Positions 1-7,177 of a stretch of DNA of 55,374 nucleotides are shown here, in pieces. Position 1 is the first letter of the stretch. Each line of letters begins with the position of its first letter. Below the pieces are notes generated by a model. The model made no database searches. It was not told the origin of the DNA and was given only the letters and a program-made list of their open reading frames with translations. Both the position numbers and the translations under genes were made by a program. The DNA is from Dehalococcoidales bacterium. Its GTDB lineage: Bacteria > Chloroflexota > Dehalococcoidia > Dehalococcoidales > BS750m-G39. The DNA lies in the NCBI GenBank assembly GCA_022865485.1, contig JALHSZ010000044.1, forward strand, positions 1 to 55,374. Direction: 5' to 3'.

Positions 1-192
1 GTAGGCGGTCAGGTTCAGCCCCTCCTCCTCGTACCACCCCATATCCTGGGCGATGTAGGCGCAGGCAGCGTGGGACATGAATTCCACCGCCATGCCGATA
101 GGCTCGTCATCCTCTAGCGGCGGTTGGCCGCAGGCGGTAACGGGAACCAGCATTAACAAGCCCGCCAGAACTAAAAGAAATAGCTTTTTCAC
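1..192 (-). CDS. ABC transporter substrate-binding lipoprotein, NMT1/THI5-like (N-terminal fragment)
   Basis: The first 64 codons are present; the gene runs off the window start. It begins with GTG at 192 behind a purine-rich AAAGGTAAAGA stretch. The product opens with two lysines, a hydrophobic stretch and a lipobox ending VTAC-G, so it should be a lipid-anchored extracytoplasmic protein. After the lipobox, the segment around 'AYIAQDMGWYEEEGLNL' matches the start of NitT/TauT/THI5-type binding proteins (inferred from memory of the family). A ModE-type operator overlaps its promoter region at 228-251 and modE lies directly upstream, so the ligand may be molybdate or tungstate rather than nitrate or sulfonate. 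Only the N-terminus is visible, so the ligand is a guess. Confidence 0.7.
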   Translation of the reverse strand, partial: MKKLFLLVLAGLLMLVPVTACGQPPLEDDEPIGMAVEFMSHAACAYIAQDMGWYEEEGLNLTAY

Positions 193-227
193 TTCTTTAC
201 CTTTCTATCACAATTTAATGTTGAATT

Positions 228-251
228 GGCTATATCGCCTCGGATATAACC
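228..251. promoter_or_regulatory. ModE-type operator upstream of the binding-protein gene
   Basis: An inverted repeat GGCTATAT-N8-ATATAACC has perfect inner arms (TATAT/ATATA) at 231-235 and 244-248. This is the layout of the E. coli ModE box (CGNTATAT-N8-ATATAACG). It overlaps a weak minus-strand promoter: TTGTCA at 259-254, 17 bases, GATATA at 236-231. A bound regulator would therefore block transcription of the lipoprotein gene. Confidence 0.75.
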
Positions 252-273
252 CCTGACAAAAAAATTATGGCAG

Positions 274-645
274 CTACCCTATAAAATCCTCGAACCTGGC
301 CCGCAGTTCCTTGTATTCTTTAACCGCCTTTCGTCCCTCCTCGGTCAGCCTAGCGTGTCCTCCCCCCGCCCCACCGGAGGTCTTTTCCACCAAAGGCGAA
401 GGCGCCAGTCGGTTGGCCGATTCTATCCAGAGCCAGGCGTTGCGGTAGCCCAGCCTCATGGAACGGGCGGCGGCGGCGATTGAGCCGTACTTATCGATTC
501 TTTCCAGCAGCATGACTCTTCCCCACCCCATATAAAGCTCGCCGTCGCGCTCCAGCCATATCCTGCCACCCACCCTGTAGCCAGCATGCGGATGGCGCGA
601 AAAATGCTCCGTCTTTTTCGGCTTAAACCTCGGTATCTGGCTCAT
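274..645 (-). CDS. modE: ModE-family molybdate/tungstate-responsive regulator (DNA-binding domain only)
   Basis: This 123-residue protein corresponds to the N-terminal winged-helix domain of ModE. The stretch 'IDKYGSIAAAARSMRLGYRNAW' region, around residues 50-72, is the characteristic LysR-like helix-turn-helix of the family, followed by the glycine-rich wing 'GGAGGGHARLTEEG'. The C-terminal molybdate-binding (MOP/TOBE) domains of E. coli ModE are absent, so oxyanion sensing, if any, needs another protein or a different mechanism. It starts with ATG at 645 behind GGGAGGAT. A ModE box at 668-691 lies within its own promoter, pointing to autoregulation, and a second lies before the neighbouring transporter gene. 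Confidence 0.85.
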   Translation of the reverse strand: MSQIPRFKPKKTEHFSRHPHAGYRVGGRIWLERDGELYMGWGRVMLLERIDKYGSIAAAARSMRLGYRNAWLWIESANRLAPSPLVEKTSGGAGGGHARLTEEGRKAVKEYKELRARFEDFIG

Positions 646-667
646 CTATCCTCCCTCAATCAGCCTC

Positions 668-691
668 TGTTATATTACAGGCGATATAACG
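668..691. promoter_or_regulatory. ModE-type operator in the modE promoter
   Basis: TGTTATAT-N8-ATATAACG has the same half-site length and 8-base spacer as the box at 228-251, and both spacers contain CGCCT when read in the same orientation. It overlaps the -10 box and part of the spacer of the modE promoter. Confidence 0.8.
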
Positions 692-701
692 TTTCTGTCA
701 A
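672..701 (-). promoter_or_regulatory. modE promoter
   Basis: TTGACA at 701-696 and TAATAT at 677-672 are separated by 18 bases on the minus strand, 26 bases before the modE ATG. The ModE box covers the -10 element. Confidence 0.6.
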
Positions 702-735
702 GCCTTACTCTGAGTTGAGCAATTAGGTGGTTTTA

Positions 736-1401
736 TCAGGCAAGGTGATACTTTTTTGTATCCAGGAACCAGTAATTATCCCGCCTGATGGTTCGGCTCT
801 CGGTTATCTCTATCTTTCTCTGGAACAAAGGCCCCCCCACCACCAGGGTATGGTATTCGCCGTTCTCCCCGCAGAGGTCGATATTCTTTGACTTGAGGTA
901 ATTCATAAAATCCCGGTCCACCCCCCTCCCCACCCACTCCTCGTCAATCAGGCTGGCTTGCGCGCCGACGACGACGGCTTCAAAGCCAGCGTCGATAAAA
1001 CCGGTGAGGATGCTTTCCGTGCTCTTCCCCCAGAGCGGCTCAACGGCTTCGATGCCCAGGTCGGCGCAGACCCTCTCCACCCATTCTTTGTGCTCGTCGA
1101 GGTAGATGTCGCCGAAGACCATCCCCTTTACGCCTTCGGGGAGCAATGCTCGAACGGCTTCCTTGAACTCCTGCTCGTAGCCGTCGGGGGTGGTCTCCTT
1201 TTGCAACACGGGGATGCCGATGGACTGGCTCTGAAGCTGAATCATCCGCTTTTCGGTGCCGTGAAAGCTCACCCGCTGGTACTGCTGGGAGATGAAGTTG
1301 ACCAGGTGAGAGATTTTGTAGCCCTGAGCCAGCGCCTGGTAGCAGGCGAAGCAGCTGTCTTTGCCCCCGCTCCAGGAAGCGAGGCAGGTTTTTTCAGGCA
1401 C
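736..1401 (-). CDS. Dph6-like (DUF71/COG2102) ATP pyrophosphatase
   Basis: This 221-residue PP-loop protein has SGGKDS at residues 11-16, which binds and cleaves ATP to AMP and pyrophosphate. The C-terminal motif 'GENGEYHT' is diagnostic of the Dph6/MJ0570 family. Archaeal and eukaryotic members amidate diphthine on EF-2. Bacteria lack diphthamide, so the substrate here is unknown; some bacterial members have been proposed to act in cobalamin salvage (recalled from the literature). Its start overlaps the purQ stop by 8 bases, so it is the last gene of the purL-purQ operon. A diverged paralogue is at 44620-45291. Confidence 0.85.
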   Translation of the reverse strand: MPEKTCLASWSGGKDSCFACYQALAQGYKISHLVNFISQQYQRVSFHGTEKRMIQLQSQSIGIPVLQKETTPDGYEQEFKEAVRALLPEGVKGMVFGDIYLDEHKEWVERVCADLGIEAVEPLWGKSTESILTGFIDAGFEAVVVGAQASLIDEEWVGRGVDRDFMNYLKSKNIDLCGENGEYHTLVVGGPLFQRKIEITESRTIRRDNYWFLDTKKYHLA

Positions 1402-2161
1402 TCTTGACCCACTCCACGGCGTTGCGGAAGATGCCGAAGCCGTCGCCCCACTCCCGGTTTGCCTCCCTCATCCAGCGCGGGTGCTGCGTCCAGCGCAAAA
1501 ACCTTTCCGGATGGGGCATCAGGGCGAAGATACGCCCCGAGCTGTCGCAGATGCCGGCGATGCTGTCCACCGAGCCGTTGGGGTTATGGGGGTAGTCGGC
1601 TCGGATATTGCCTTCTCCATCGGCGTAGCGCAGCACCACGTTCAGGCCCCTCAAAGCCTTCGGCTCGGCCACCACCTTGCCCTCACCGTGCGCTATGGGC
1701 AGGTAGAGAGCGTCTATGCCCTTGGTGAAGACGCAGGGGCTTTTCTTATCGACACTTAAATAGACCCAGCGGCACTCAAAACGGCTGGAGTCGTTATTAG
1801 CCAGCGTCAGAGTCTGGCTGGCATCGTCCGGCTGGGGCAAAATGCCCGCCTTCACCAGAACCTGAAAGCCGTTGCAAATCCCCAGAATCAATCCCCCACC
1901 CCCCACGAACTCCTGTATATCATCGCCCAGCTTCAGCTTCAGCTCGTTAGCCAGTATCTTGCCCGCCGAAATATCGTCGCCGTAGGTGAAGCCGCCGGGA
2001 ATGACCACTATCTGGTAGTCGGCGAGGCGCTTATCCCTCCTGACCAGCTCGTTGACATGCGCCGAGCCTACCACCGCCCCCGCCTGCTCGAAGGCAAAGG
2101 CGGTCTCAACGTCGCAGTTCGTCCCCGGTGCCCTCAGGATTAAAGTCCTTACCTTTGCCAT
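1394..2161 (-). CDS. purQ: Phosphoribosylformylglycinamidine synthase, glutaminase subunit PurQ
   Basis: PurQ hydrolyses glutamine and passes ammonia to PurL in the fourth step of IMP synthesis. The 255 residues form one class I glutamine amidotransferase domain. The nucleophile Cys96 lies in 'GICNGFQVL', with His217 and Glu219 in 'MPHPER'. The length fits the stand-alone PurQ of the PurS/PurQ/PurL system, not the C-terminal domain of large proteobacterial PurL. It begins 7 bases after purL ends and overlaps the following PP-loop gene, so the three genes form one transcript. Confidence 0.95.
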   Translation of the reverse strand: MAKVRTLILRAPGTNCDVETAFAFEQAGAVVGSAHVNELVRRDKRLADYQIVVIPGGFTYGDDISAGKILANELKLKLGDDIQEFVGGGGLILGICNGFQVLVKAGILPQPDDASQTLTLANNDSSRFECRWVYLSVDKKSPCVFTKGIDALYLPIAHGEGKVVAEPKALRGLNVVLRYADGEGNIRADYPHNPNGSVDSIAGICDSSGRIFALMPHPERFLRWTQHPRWMREANREWGDGFGIFRNAVEWVKSA

Positions 2162-2168
2162 ATTTGTC

Positions 2169-5024
2169 CTACCAGCGCAGCGGCTTCTGCCAGGCTTCCT
2201 TCAGTTCAGCTAGAGGAGTGGAAACTACCTTCTCCCCATTGATGCCGTAAACTTCGAGTTTGTCGGATTTATTAAACTCCCCGATGGCGGCATAAACGTT
2301 TTCCTCCAGAGCCCCCTCGAAGCGCTCTTTATCTTCAGGAGCCACCTCCACCAGGAAGCGGGTGTTGGACTCGGAGAAGAGGATGGTGTCGTTACGGTTG
2401 ATGGGCTCACCCAAAGGCACTTTATTCAGTTTAAGCGTTATCCCCACCCCTCCCGCAAACCCCATCTCCGCCGCCGCCACCCCGATTCCCCCCTCGCTCA
2501 GGTCATGGCAGGCTTTCACCAGCCCCTTGTCCATAGCGCCGCTGAGGGCGTCCATCAGCTTCTTGCCCCGCTTCGGGTTGACCTGGGGCACACGGTTGCC
2601 CATCGCCCCCCGGACGGCATAGTAGTGCGAGCCGCCCAGCTCGTTATAGGTCATGCCCACGATGTAGAGAAGGTCGCCCGTCTTTTTGGCGTCCATGGAC
2701 ACGGCGCGAGAGACGTCTTTCATTACCGCCATCGCCGAGATGAGCAGGGTGGGGGGAATACAGATGCTCTCCTTTTCCGTCTCATACTCATTGTAGAGGC
2801 TGTCCTTACCCGAGATGAAGGGCGTCCCGTAATTCAGGGCGGCATTATAGCAGCCCTGCGCCGCCCGCACCAGCCCCCCCAGTCGGTCGGGCTTTTCCGG
2901 ATTGCCCCAGTTGAAGTTGTCCAGCAGCGCCACCTTCTTGAGATTGCCGCCGACGGCGATAATCTGCCGCAGCGCCTCGTCGACCGCCGAAGCCGCCATC
3001 CAGTAGGGGTCGATATCGCCGTAGCGGGGATTGATGCCGTTGGCAATAATAACCCCCATATCGGAATCGAGCAAAGGCCGGATAATAGCCGCGTCGCCGG
3101 GCCCGTCGTTCTCTATACCCACCAGCGGCTTGAGCACGCTGCCCCCCTGCACCTCGTGGTCGTACTGGCGGATGACCCACTCCTTGCTGCAAACGTTCCA
3201 GGAGCCGAGGATTTTCTTCAGGTCTTCGCTCAAATTCGGCGGCGAGGCGAAATCGGGTTCGGGATAGCGGGGCAGCTCCCAGGCCGCCTCTCTTTCCATC
3301 TGGGGCAGCCCGTGGTGCAGAAACTCCATTTCCAGGTCGCCCACCGGTTTATTCTGATAGAAAAGCCTGAGCCTTTTATCATTAGTGAACTCGCCGATGA
3401 CGGTGGCTTCGACATCCTCGCTGGCGAAGAGCGAAACCAGCTCTTTAACTGATTCGGGCGGCACCGCCAGCAGCATTCTCTCCTGCGATTCGGAAAGCCA
3501 TATCTCCCGGTAGGAAAGCCCGGAATACTTTAGCGGGACTTTCTCTAAGTCTACTTTGACCCCCGTCTCCGCCGCCATTTCGCCCACTGCCGAGGACAGC
3601 CCACCCCCGCCGCAGTCGGTAATGCGCCGGTAAAGCCCCTTATCCCTGGCAACCAGCAGGACATCAATCATTTTCTTCTCGGTGATGGGGTTGCCTATCT
3701 GCACCGAGCTCGCCGAGACCTCTTCCGATTCCCCGGTGAGCAGCGCCGAAGCAAAAGTAACGCCGTGAATGCCGTCCCGCCCCGTCTTGCCCCCCACCAC
3801 CACCACCAGGTCACCGGGATGCTGACGTCCCATGTGAGCGACACTCTTGGGCATAAGCCCCACCGTGCCGCACAAGACTATCGGGTTGGCCAGATAGCGC
3901 TCGTCGAAGAGGATAGCGCCGTTGAGGGTGGGGATTCCCAGGCGGTTGCCGTAGTCAGCCACCCCCGCCCGCACCCCCTTGAGAATACGGCGGGGATGCA
4001 GAACGCCGGCAGGAAGCCTATTATGGGGAAAGTCGGGCGGGGCAAAACAAAAGACATCGGTGCTGGCGATGGGCTTTGACCCCAGCCCCGTGCCCAGCGG
4101 GTCGCGGATTACCCCACCCAACCCCGTTGAAGCCCCGCCGTAGGGCTCGATGGCCGAGGGGTGGTTATGCGTCTCGACCTTGAAACAGAGGGCGTAGCGC
4201 CCGTCGAAATCAATCACCCCCGAATTATCCTTAAAGGTGGAAAGGCACCAGGGCTTATCCAGCTCCCGGGTCACCTTCATAATGGTGCTCTTGAGCAGGT
4301 TATCAATAACCTCCTCCCCCAGTCTTATCCGGGAGTTGAAGGTCTTGTGCTTGCAGTGCTCCGACCAGGTCTGCGCCAGCGTCTCCAGCTCGACATCGGT
4401 GGGATTGCGCCCCAATTTCGAGAAGTAGCCTTGAATCTGCCTCATCTCGTTCAGGTTCAGTTCCAGCTTCTCCCGCCCCAACTTGGTCAAGCCCTCATCG
4501 CCCAGGGTGAGCAGCTCAATCTCTTTGCGGGAGAATTTGTAGTCGGCGGGAGGTAACGACGCTTTTTCGCCGCCCGTGACCACGTGCTGGATTACGCTGT
4601 TGACCAGCAGCTTTCCGGAGATAAGCTCGATATCGCTGGCGGAAAGCTTGCCCCAGAGGTAATACCGCTTGGCTGTCTTCACCGACTCGAGAGCGGTTAC
4701 TCCCAGGTCGCGGATGCCCTTGCTCACGCTCTCTTCCACCGGGTCCATCACGCCCGGATTATAGGCAACCTCAACGGCACGGGTGTCCTGCGGGGCAATA
4801 AGGGGAGATTCTCCAATAGAATAGGCTTCAACGATGGGGTCGGCAAGCAGCCGCTTGCAGATCAGTTCCAGTTCCTTTTGAGTCAGTTTCCCTTCCAGCA
4901 AATAGACATCGCTGACCCTGACTTGCTGGACGCCGCCGATGCCGAGGTCTCTGATATCGGCTTTAAGTGCTTCCCCACGAGGGTCGGGAAGGTCAGGCTT
5001 TACTGAGACTTCAACCCGGAACAA
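2169..5024 (-). CDS. purL: PurL synthetase subunit with two fused N-terminal PurS domains
   Basis: This 951-residue protein catalyses ATP-dependent conversion of FGAR to FGAM with ammonia from PurQ. Residues 1 to about 80 and 82 to about 155 look like two successive PurS-type units, each with a 'VEV..NPG/KPDLPDP' strand, 'IRDLG', and a 'Y.L.GKL' segment. From about residue 170 it is a standard PurL, with 'QTWSEHCKHKT', 'VETHNHPSAIEPYGGA' and the glycine-rich ATP motifs. No separate purS is needed. The start is TTG at 5024, directly behind AAGGGGGG, which is the best ribosome site in this frame. A promoter lies at 5081-5053. Confidence 0.93.
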   Translation of the reverse strand: MFRVEVSVKPDLPDPRGEALKADIRDLGIGGVQQVRVSDVYLLEGKLTQKELELICKRLLADPIVEAYSIGESPLIAPQDTRAVEVAYNPGVMDPVEESVSKGIRDLGVTALESVKTAKRYYLWGKLSASDIELISGKLLVNSVIQHVVTGGEKASLPPADYKFSRKEIELLTLGDEGLTKLGREKLELNLNEMRQIQGYFSKLGRNPTDVELETLAQTWSEHCKHKTFNSRIRLGEEVIDNLLKSTIMKVTRELDKPWCLSTFKDNSGVIDFDGRYALCFKVETHNHPSAIEPYGGASTGLGGVIRDPLGTGLGSKPIASTDVFCFAPPDFPHNRLPAGVLHPRRILKGVRAGVADYGNRLGIPTLNGAILFDERYLANPIVLCGTVGLMPKSVAHMGRQHPGDLVVVVGGKTGRDGIHGVTFASALLTGESEEVSASSVQIGNPITEKKMIDVLLVARDKGLYRRITDCGGGGLSSAVGEMAAETGVKVDLEKVPLKYSGLSYREIWLSESQERMLLAVPPESVKELVSLFASEDVEATVIGEFTNDKRLRLFYQNKPVGDLEMEFLHHGLPQMEREAAWELPRYPEPDFASPPNLSEDLKKILGSWNVCSKEWVIRQYDHEVQGGSVLKPLVGIENDGPGDAAIIRPLLDSDMGVIIANGINPRYGDIDPYWMAASAVDEALRQIIAVGGNLKKVALLDNFNWGNPEKPDRLGGLVRAAQGCYNAALNYGTPFISGKDSLYNEYETEKESICIPPTLLISAMAVMKDVSRAVSMDAKKTGDLLYIVGMTYNELGGSHYYAVRGAMGNRVPQVNPKRGKKLMDALSGAMDKGLVKACHDLSEGGIGVAAAEMGFAGGVGITLKLNKVPLGEPINRNDTILFSESNTRFLVEVAPEDKERFEGALEENVYAAIGEFNKSDKLEVYGINGEKVVSTPLAELKEAWQKPLRW

Positions 5025-5052
5025 TAACCCCCCTTGATGTGTACTCGCCTCT

Positions 5053-5081
5053 ATTCTACTATTGCCGCCGAATAATCACAA
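5053..5081 (-). promoter_or_regulatory. Promoter of the purL-purQ operon
   Basis: TTGTGA at 5081-5076 and TAGAAT at 5058-5053 are 17 bases apart. This leaves a leader of about 22 bases before the purL TTG start. Confidence 0.55.
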
Positions 5082-5122
5082 GTCTTTTCAGGCACGTTAA
5101 CCGAGAAATTTGGCGATTTTTT

Positions 5123-5158
5123 ACAGGGTGGGGTGGGGAACACCCCCCAATAAAGCAA
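5123..5158 (+). repeat. Degenerate fragment of the G-rich intergenic repeat
   Basis: The segment GGGTGGGGTGGGG followed by ACACCCCCCAA and TAAAGCAAG resembles the distal half of the copy at 18995-19090 (GTGGGG...ACACCCCCCAAAATAAGG) and the block at 22703-22740. The four-tract G block itself is incomplete here. It occupies the purL/MBL intergenic gap (5025-5352), which otherwise holds only two promoters and the ssrA-end copy. Confidence 0.5.
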
Positions 5159-5207
5159 GATAATGGTCGTCCTGGCCATGTGGTCCTTCGGCACCCGAAA
5201 ACAACAG

Positions 5208-5254
5208 AAAAGCGCTGGCTTACAAAACCAGCGCTTAAATTTTCTGGTGGAGAC
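5208..5254 (-). repeat. Second copy of the ssrA 3' end and terminator
   Basis: About 47 bases match 6233-6280 with a few differences and one gap. The copy holds a terminator-like stem (AGCGCTGG at 5211-5218, CCAGCGCT at 5228-5235) followed by TGGTGGAGAC at 5245-5254, the complement of the tmRNA acceptor end plus CCA. Beyond 5254 the match to ssrA stops. The 3' end of ssrA is a well-known integration site, so this may be the far attachment scar of a lost or decayed element enclosing the MBL gene. No integrase is present. Confidence 0.65.
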
Positions 5255-5294
5255 AGAAGAAGTTTGTAGATTCCCGAAAACTATTGAAACCCTT

Positions 5295-5323
5295 TTGCAA
5301 TTTAGAACATAGGCTGGTAAACT
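5295..5323 (+). promoter_or_regulatory. Promoter of the MBL-fold gene
   Basis: TTGCAA at 5295-5300 and TAAACT at 5318-5323 have 17-base spacing, with an extended TGG before the -10 box. It lies 29 bases before the ATG at 5353. Confidence 0.55.
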
Positions 5324-5352
5324 AAGCAAAATGTTGCTTGGAGGGCTATTTC

Positions 5353-6201
5353 ATGGAGATTAGATTAAACACACACGGGCCGAATTCACTAGCCACGAAA
5401 GTCTTTTTCAGCGACGAAAGCGGTTTTGAAGTTGCCTCCGTAATCGTGACCGGGAAGACCGATGCCGTTCTTATCGATGCACAGTGGACATTGTCGAGTG
5501 CCTATCGAGTTATCGCCGAAATACTGGAAACAGGCAAATACCTGAAAACGATTTATATTACTCATGCGCATCCTGACCATTACTTTGGACTGGGCACCAT
5601 TGCCGAGGCTTTCCCTAAAGCTCGGGTCATAGCACTCCCTTCGGTAGCCCGTACGATCAACAACCAGTTTTTTGGTAAAATCGAACATTGGGAAAAAGTG
5701 ATAGGAGTTATCAACGTACCTAGAAAAACGGCTAAAATCGAGCCTCTTTCCGGGAACTACTTCGAACTGGAAGGACACCGTATTGAGATTATTTCAGAAG
5801 TGGTAGGGGACATGAAATACAACACGGTGGTCTGGATCCCTTCGATAAAAACCCTGTACGGGAGCGACGTTCTTTTCAACCAGGCACACCCCTTTACCTG
5901 CGAGGTTACAGCGGAAGAACGCAAGCAGTGGATACAGGACGTCGAGCGTTTAGAGAAAATGGACGCCGAGGTGATCATTCCCGGCCATCAGAAACCGGGA
6001 ATGCCTTTCGACTCCAGTTCGCTCAGTTTCACCAGGGATTATGTTATCGCCACCGATGAGGAACTGGCAAAAACGAACGATGTTGCCGGTTTTTATTACG
6101 CCATGGTAAAACGCTTCCCTGATGCCAACCTCTTTATCAGCAACGAAATGAACTCAGGTTTTTTCAAAGGGGGATTGGACTGGAACTGGCGGGAAGATTG
6201 A
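5353..6201 (+). CDS. MBL-fold metallohydrolase
   Basis: This 282-residue protein has the metallo-beta-lactamase signature 'THAHPDHYFG' around residues 75-84 and later metal-ligand regions: 'YGSDVLFN' (Asp) and 'IIPGHQKPG' (His). Family members are zinc or iron hydrolases or oxidoreductases of many kinds; the substrate cannot be read from sequence. I place the start at ATG 5353 because GGAGGG sits 8 bases upstream, rather than at the in-frame TTG 5338 that overlaps this site. The gene is visibly more AT-rich than its neighbours and is flanked by two ssrA 3'-end copies, which suggests acquisition by transfer. Confidence 0.85.
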   Translation: MEIRLNTHGPNSLATKVFFSDESGFEVASVIVTGKTDAVLIDAQWTLSSAYRVIAEILETGKYLKTIYITHAHPDHYFGLGTIAEAFPKARVIALPSVARTINNQFFGKIEHWEKVIGVINVPRKTAKIEPLSGNYFELEGHRIEIISEVVGDMKYNTVVWIPSIKTLYGSDVLFNQAHPFTCEVTAEERKQWIQDVERLEKMDAEVIIPGHQKPGMPFDSSSLSFTRDYVIATDEELAKTNDVAGFYYAMVKRFPDANLFISNEMNSGFFKGGLDWNWRED

Positions 6202-6230
6202 GGCAGGGTTACTAACCGGGCTAGTCGGAC

Positions 6231-6260
6231 AAAAAAGCGCCGACTTAAAAAGCCAGCGCT
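6231..6260 (-). terminator. Rho-independent terminator of ssrA
   Basis: On the minus strand a 9-bp stem with G-U pairs (6260-6252 with 6244-6236) is followed by a run of five to six T at 6236-6231. It starts about 10 bases after the tmRNA CCA end. Confidence 0.75.
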
Positions 6261-6270
6261 CAAAACTTTC

Positions 6271-6626
6271 TGGTGGAGACGGGGGAGAGTCGAACTCCCC
6301 GTCCAAAAGAAGCTGCCCAGGATATACTACAGGCTTAGTCAGCTCTTTAATCTCGCCCGAATAACCTCTGCTGACCGAGTTTAGCCGGGCCAGTCGATAA
6401 CTCTTTCGCACACCCTCGCCGACATCGGGGTGGCGGCACCTCAACTTTTCGACACCCGGCCCCCACCCATTGAGGTGAGGTGAGGCGGGCGCGCAGCCTA
6501 ATTAATTAGGCTGCGTAAGCGAATTCAGGTTCGCCAGTTGTTTTTTTGCCGCCTGTTTAATGAGGTGAGCGGCACCTCAGCCTTCGACCCTGTAACATAC
6601 CTCCCCTGTCGAACCCACGCGTCCCC
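6271..6626 (-). ncRNA. ssrA: Transfer-messenger RNA (tmRNA)
   Basis: tmRNA rescues stalled ribosomes with SmpB. The 5' end GGGGACG at 6626-6620 pairs with CGTCTCC at 6281-6275, followed by discriminator A and encoded CCA (6273-6271). The T-arm GTTCGACTC and the 5' segment GGGTTCGACAGGGGAG are typical. The tag frame probably begins at GGC 6553 and ends at TAA 6508-6506, reading GGKKTTGEPEFAYAA; the resume codon is inferred. A perfect hairpin GCAGCCTAATTAATTAGGCTGC region spans the tag stop, as expected for helix 5. It lies 19 bases downstream of smpB and is probably cotranscribed and processed. Confidence 0.95.
6506..6553 (-). other. Predicted tmRNA tag-peptide frame
   Basis: The frame encodes GGKKTTGEPEFAYAA and ends in TAA. 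The AYAA end matches the hydrophobic Ala-Ala termini recognised by ClpXP-type proteases. Whether the first resume codon is the GGC at 6553 or the one at 6550 cannot be settled from sequence. Confidence 0.6.
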
Positions 6627-6645
6627 CTGTTCAATTATTAAAGTC

Positions 6646-7113
6646 CTACCTTCCCCCCACTCCCCTTCTCTTCATCGCTCGCTCTATCTCTCTCTCCGCA
6701 TCGTGGCGGGCGATAGCCTCCCGCTTATCGTAGAGCTTCTTGCCCTTAGCTAAGGCTATTTCGACCTTAGCCAGGCTATCTTTAATATATACCCGCAGGG
6801 GCACCAAAGTAAAGCCCTTCTCCACTAACTGGCTGGTCAGGCTGTCAATCTGCTTGCGGTGCAGCAGCAGCTTGCGCGTCCGCGTCGGCTCGTGGCTCAT
6901 GTAGCTGCCGGCGTCGTAGCGGGCGATGTGCGCGTTCAGCAGCCAAAGCTCGCCACCCTCGGGGCGGACATAGGCGTCGCCCAGGCTAACCCTCCCCGCC
7001 CGCACCGACTTTATCTCGGTGCCGGTCAGAGAAATGCCCGCCTCCACGCTCTCGCCGATATGGTAGTTGTGGTAAGCCTTGCGGTTGGTAGCTACTGTCT
7101 TTATGGCCACCAT
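6646..7113 (-). CDS. smpB: SsrA-binding protein SmpB
   Basis: SmpB binds tmRNA and delivers it to stalled ribosomes. The 155 residues show the family pattern: 'ATNRKAYHNY' near the N-terminus, 'GTEIKSVRAG', 'GELWLLNAHI', and a basic C-terminal tail 'REIERAMKRRG'. ATG at 7113 has no ribosome site. GTG at 7110 gives the more usual N-terminus MAIKTVATN and coincides with the start point predicted from the extended -10 box at 7122-7117, so it may be the true leaderless start. ssrA follows 19 bases downstream. Confidence 0.95.
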   Translation of the reverse strand: MVAIKTVATNRKAYHNYHIGESVEAGISLTGTEIKSVRAGRVSLGDAYVRPEGGELWLLNAHIARYDAGSYMSHEPTRTRKLLLHRKQIDSLTSQLVEKGFTLVPLRVYIKDSLAKVEIALAKGKKLYDKREAIARHDAEREIERAMKRRGVGGR

Positions 7114-7116
7114 TAA

Positions 7117-7125
7117 ATTATAGCA
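7117..7125 (-). promoter_or_regulatory. Extended -10 promoter of smpB-ssrA
   Basis: TGCTATAAT reads on the minus strand, with TATAAT at 7122-7117, and no convincing -35 element. Transcription would start around 7110, at the second codon (GTG) of the smpB frame. Confidence 0.5.
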
Positions 7126-7177
7126 CAGCTCAAAGTCAGACGGGGTTTAATGAAGCTAAGCGAGAGACGATGCGTTT

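Noticed and set aside
958-1407. Long plus-strand open frame opposite the Dph6-like gene, and similar frames opposite purL, proS, pheT and thrS
   Set aside because: These are antisense shadows of high-GC genes. The proteins lack family motifs, and the opposite strand holds clearly recognised enzymes.
5208-5254. A second intact tRNA or tmRNA gene
   Set aside because: Only the acceptor end and terminator are present; no T-arm or anticodon arm can be drawn upstream on the minus strand.
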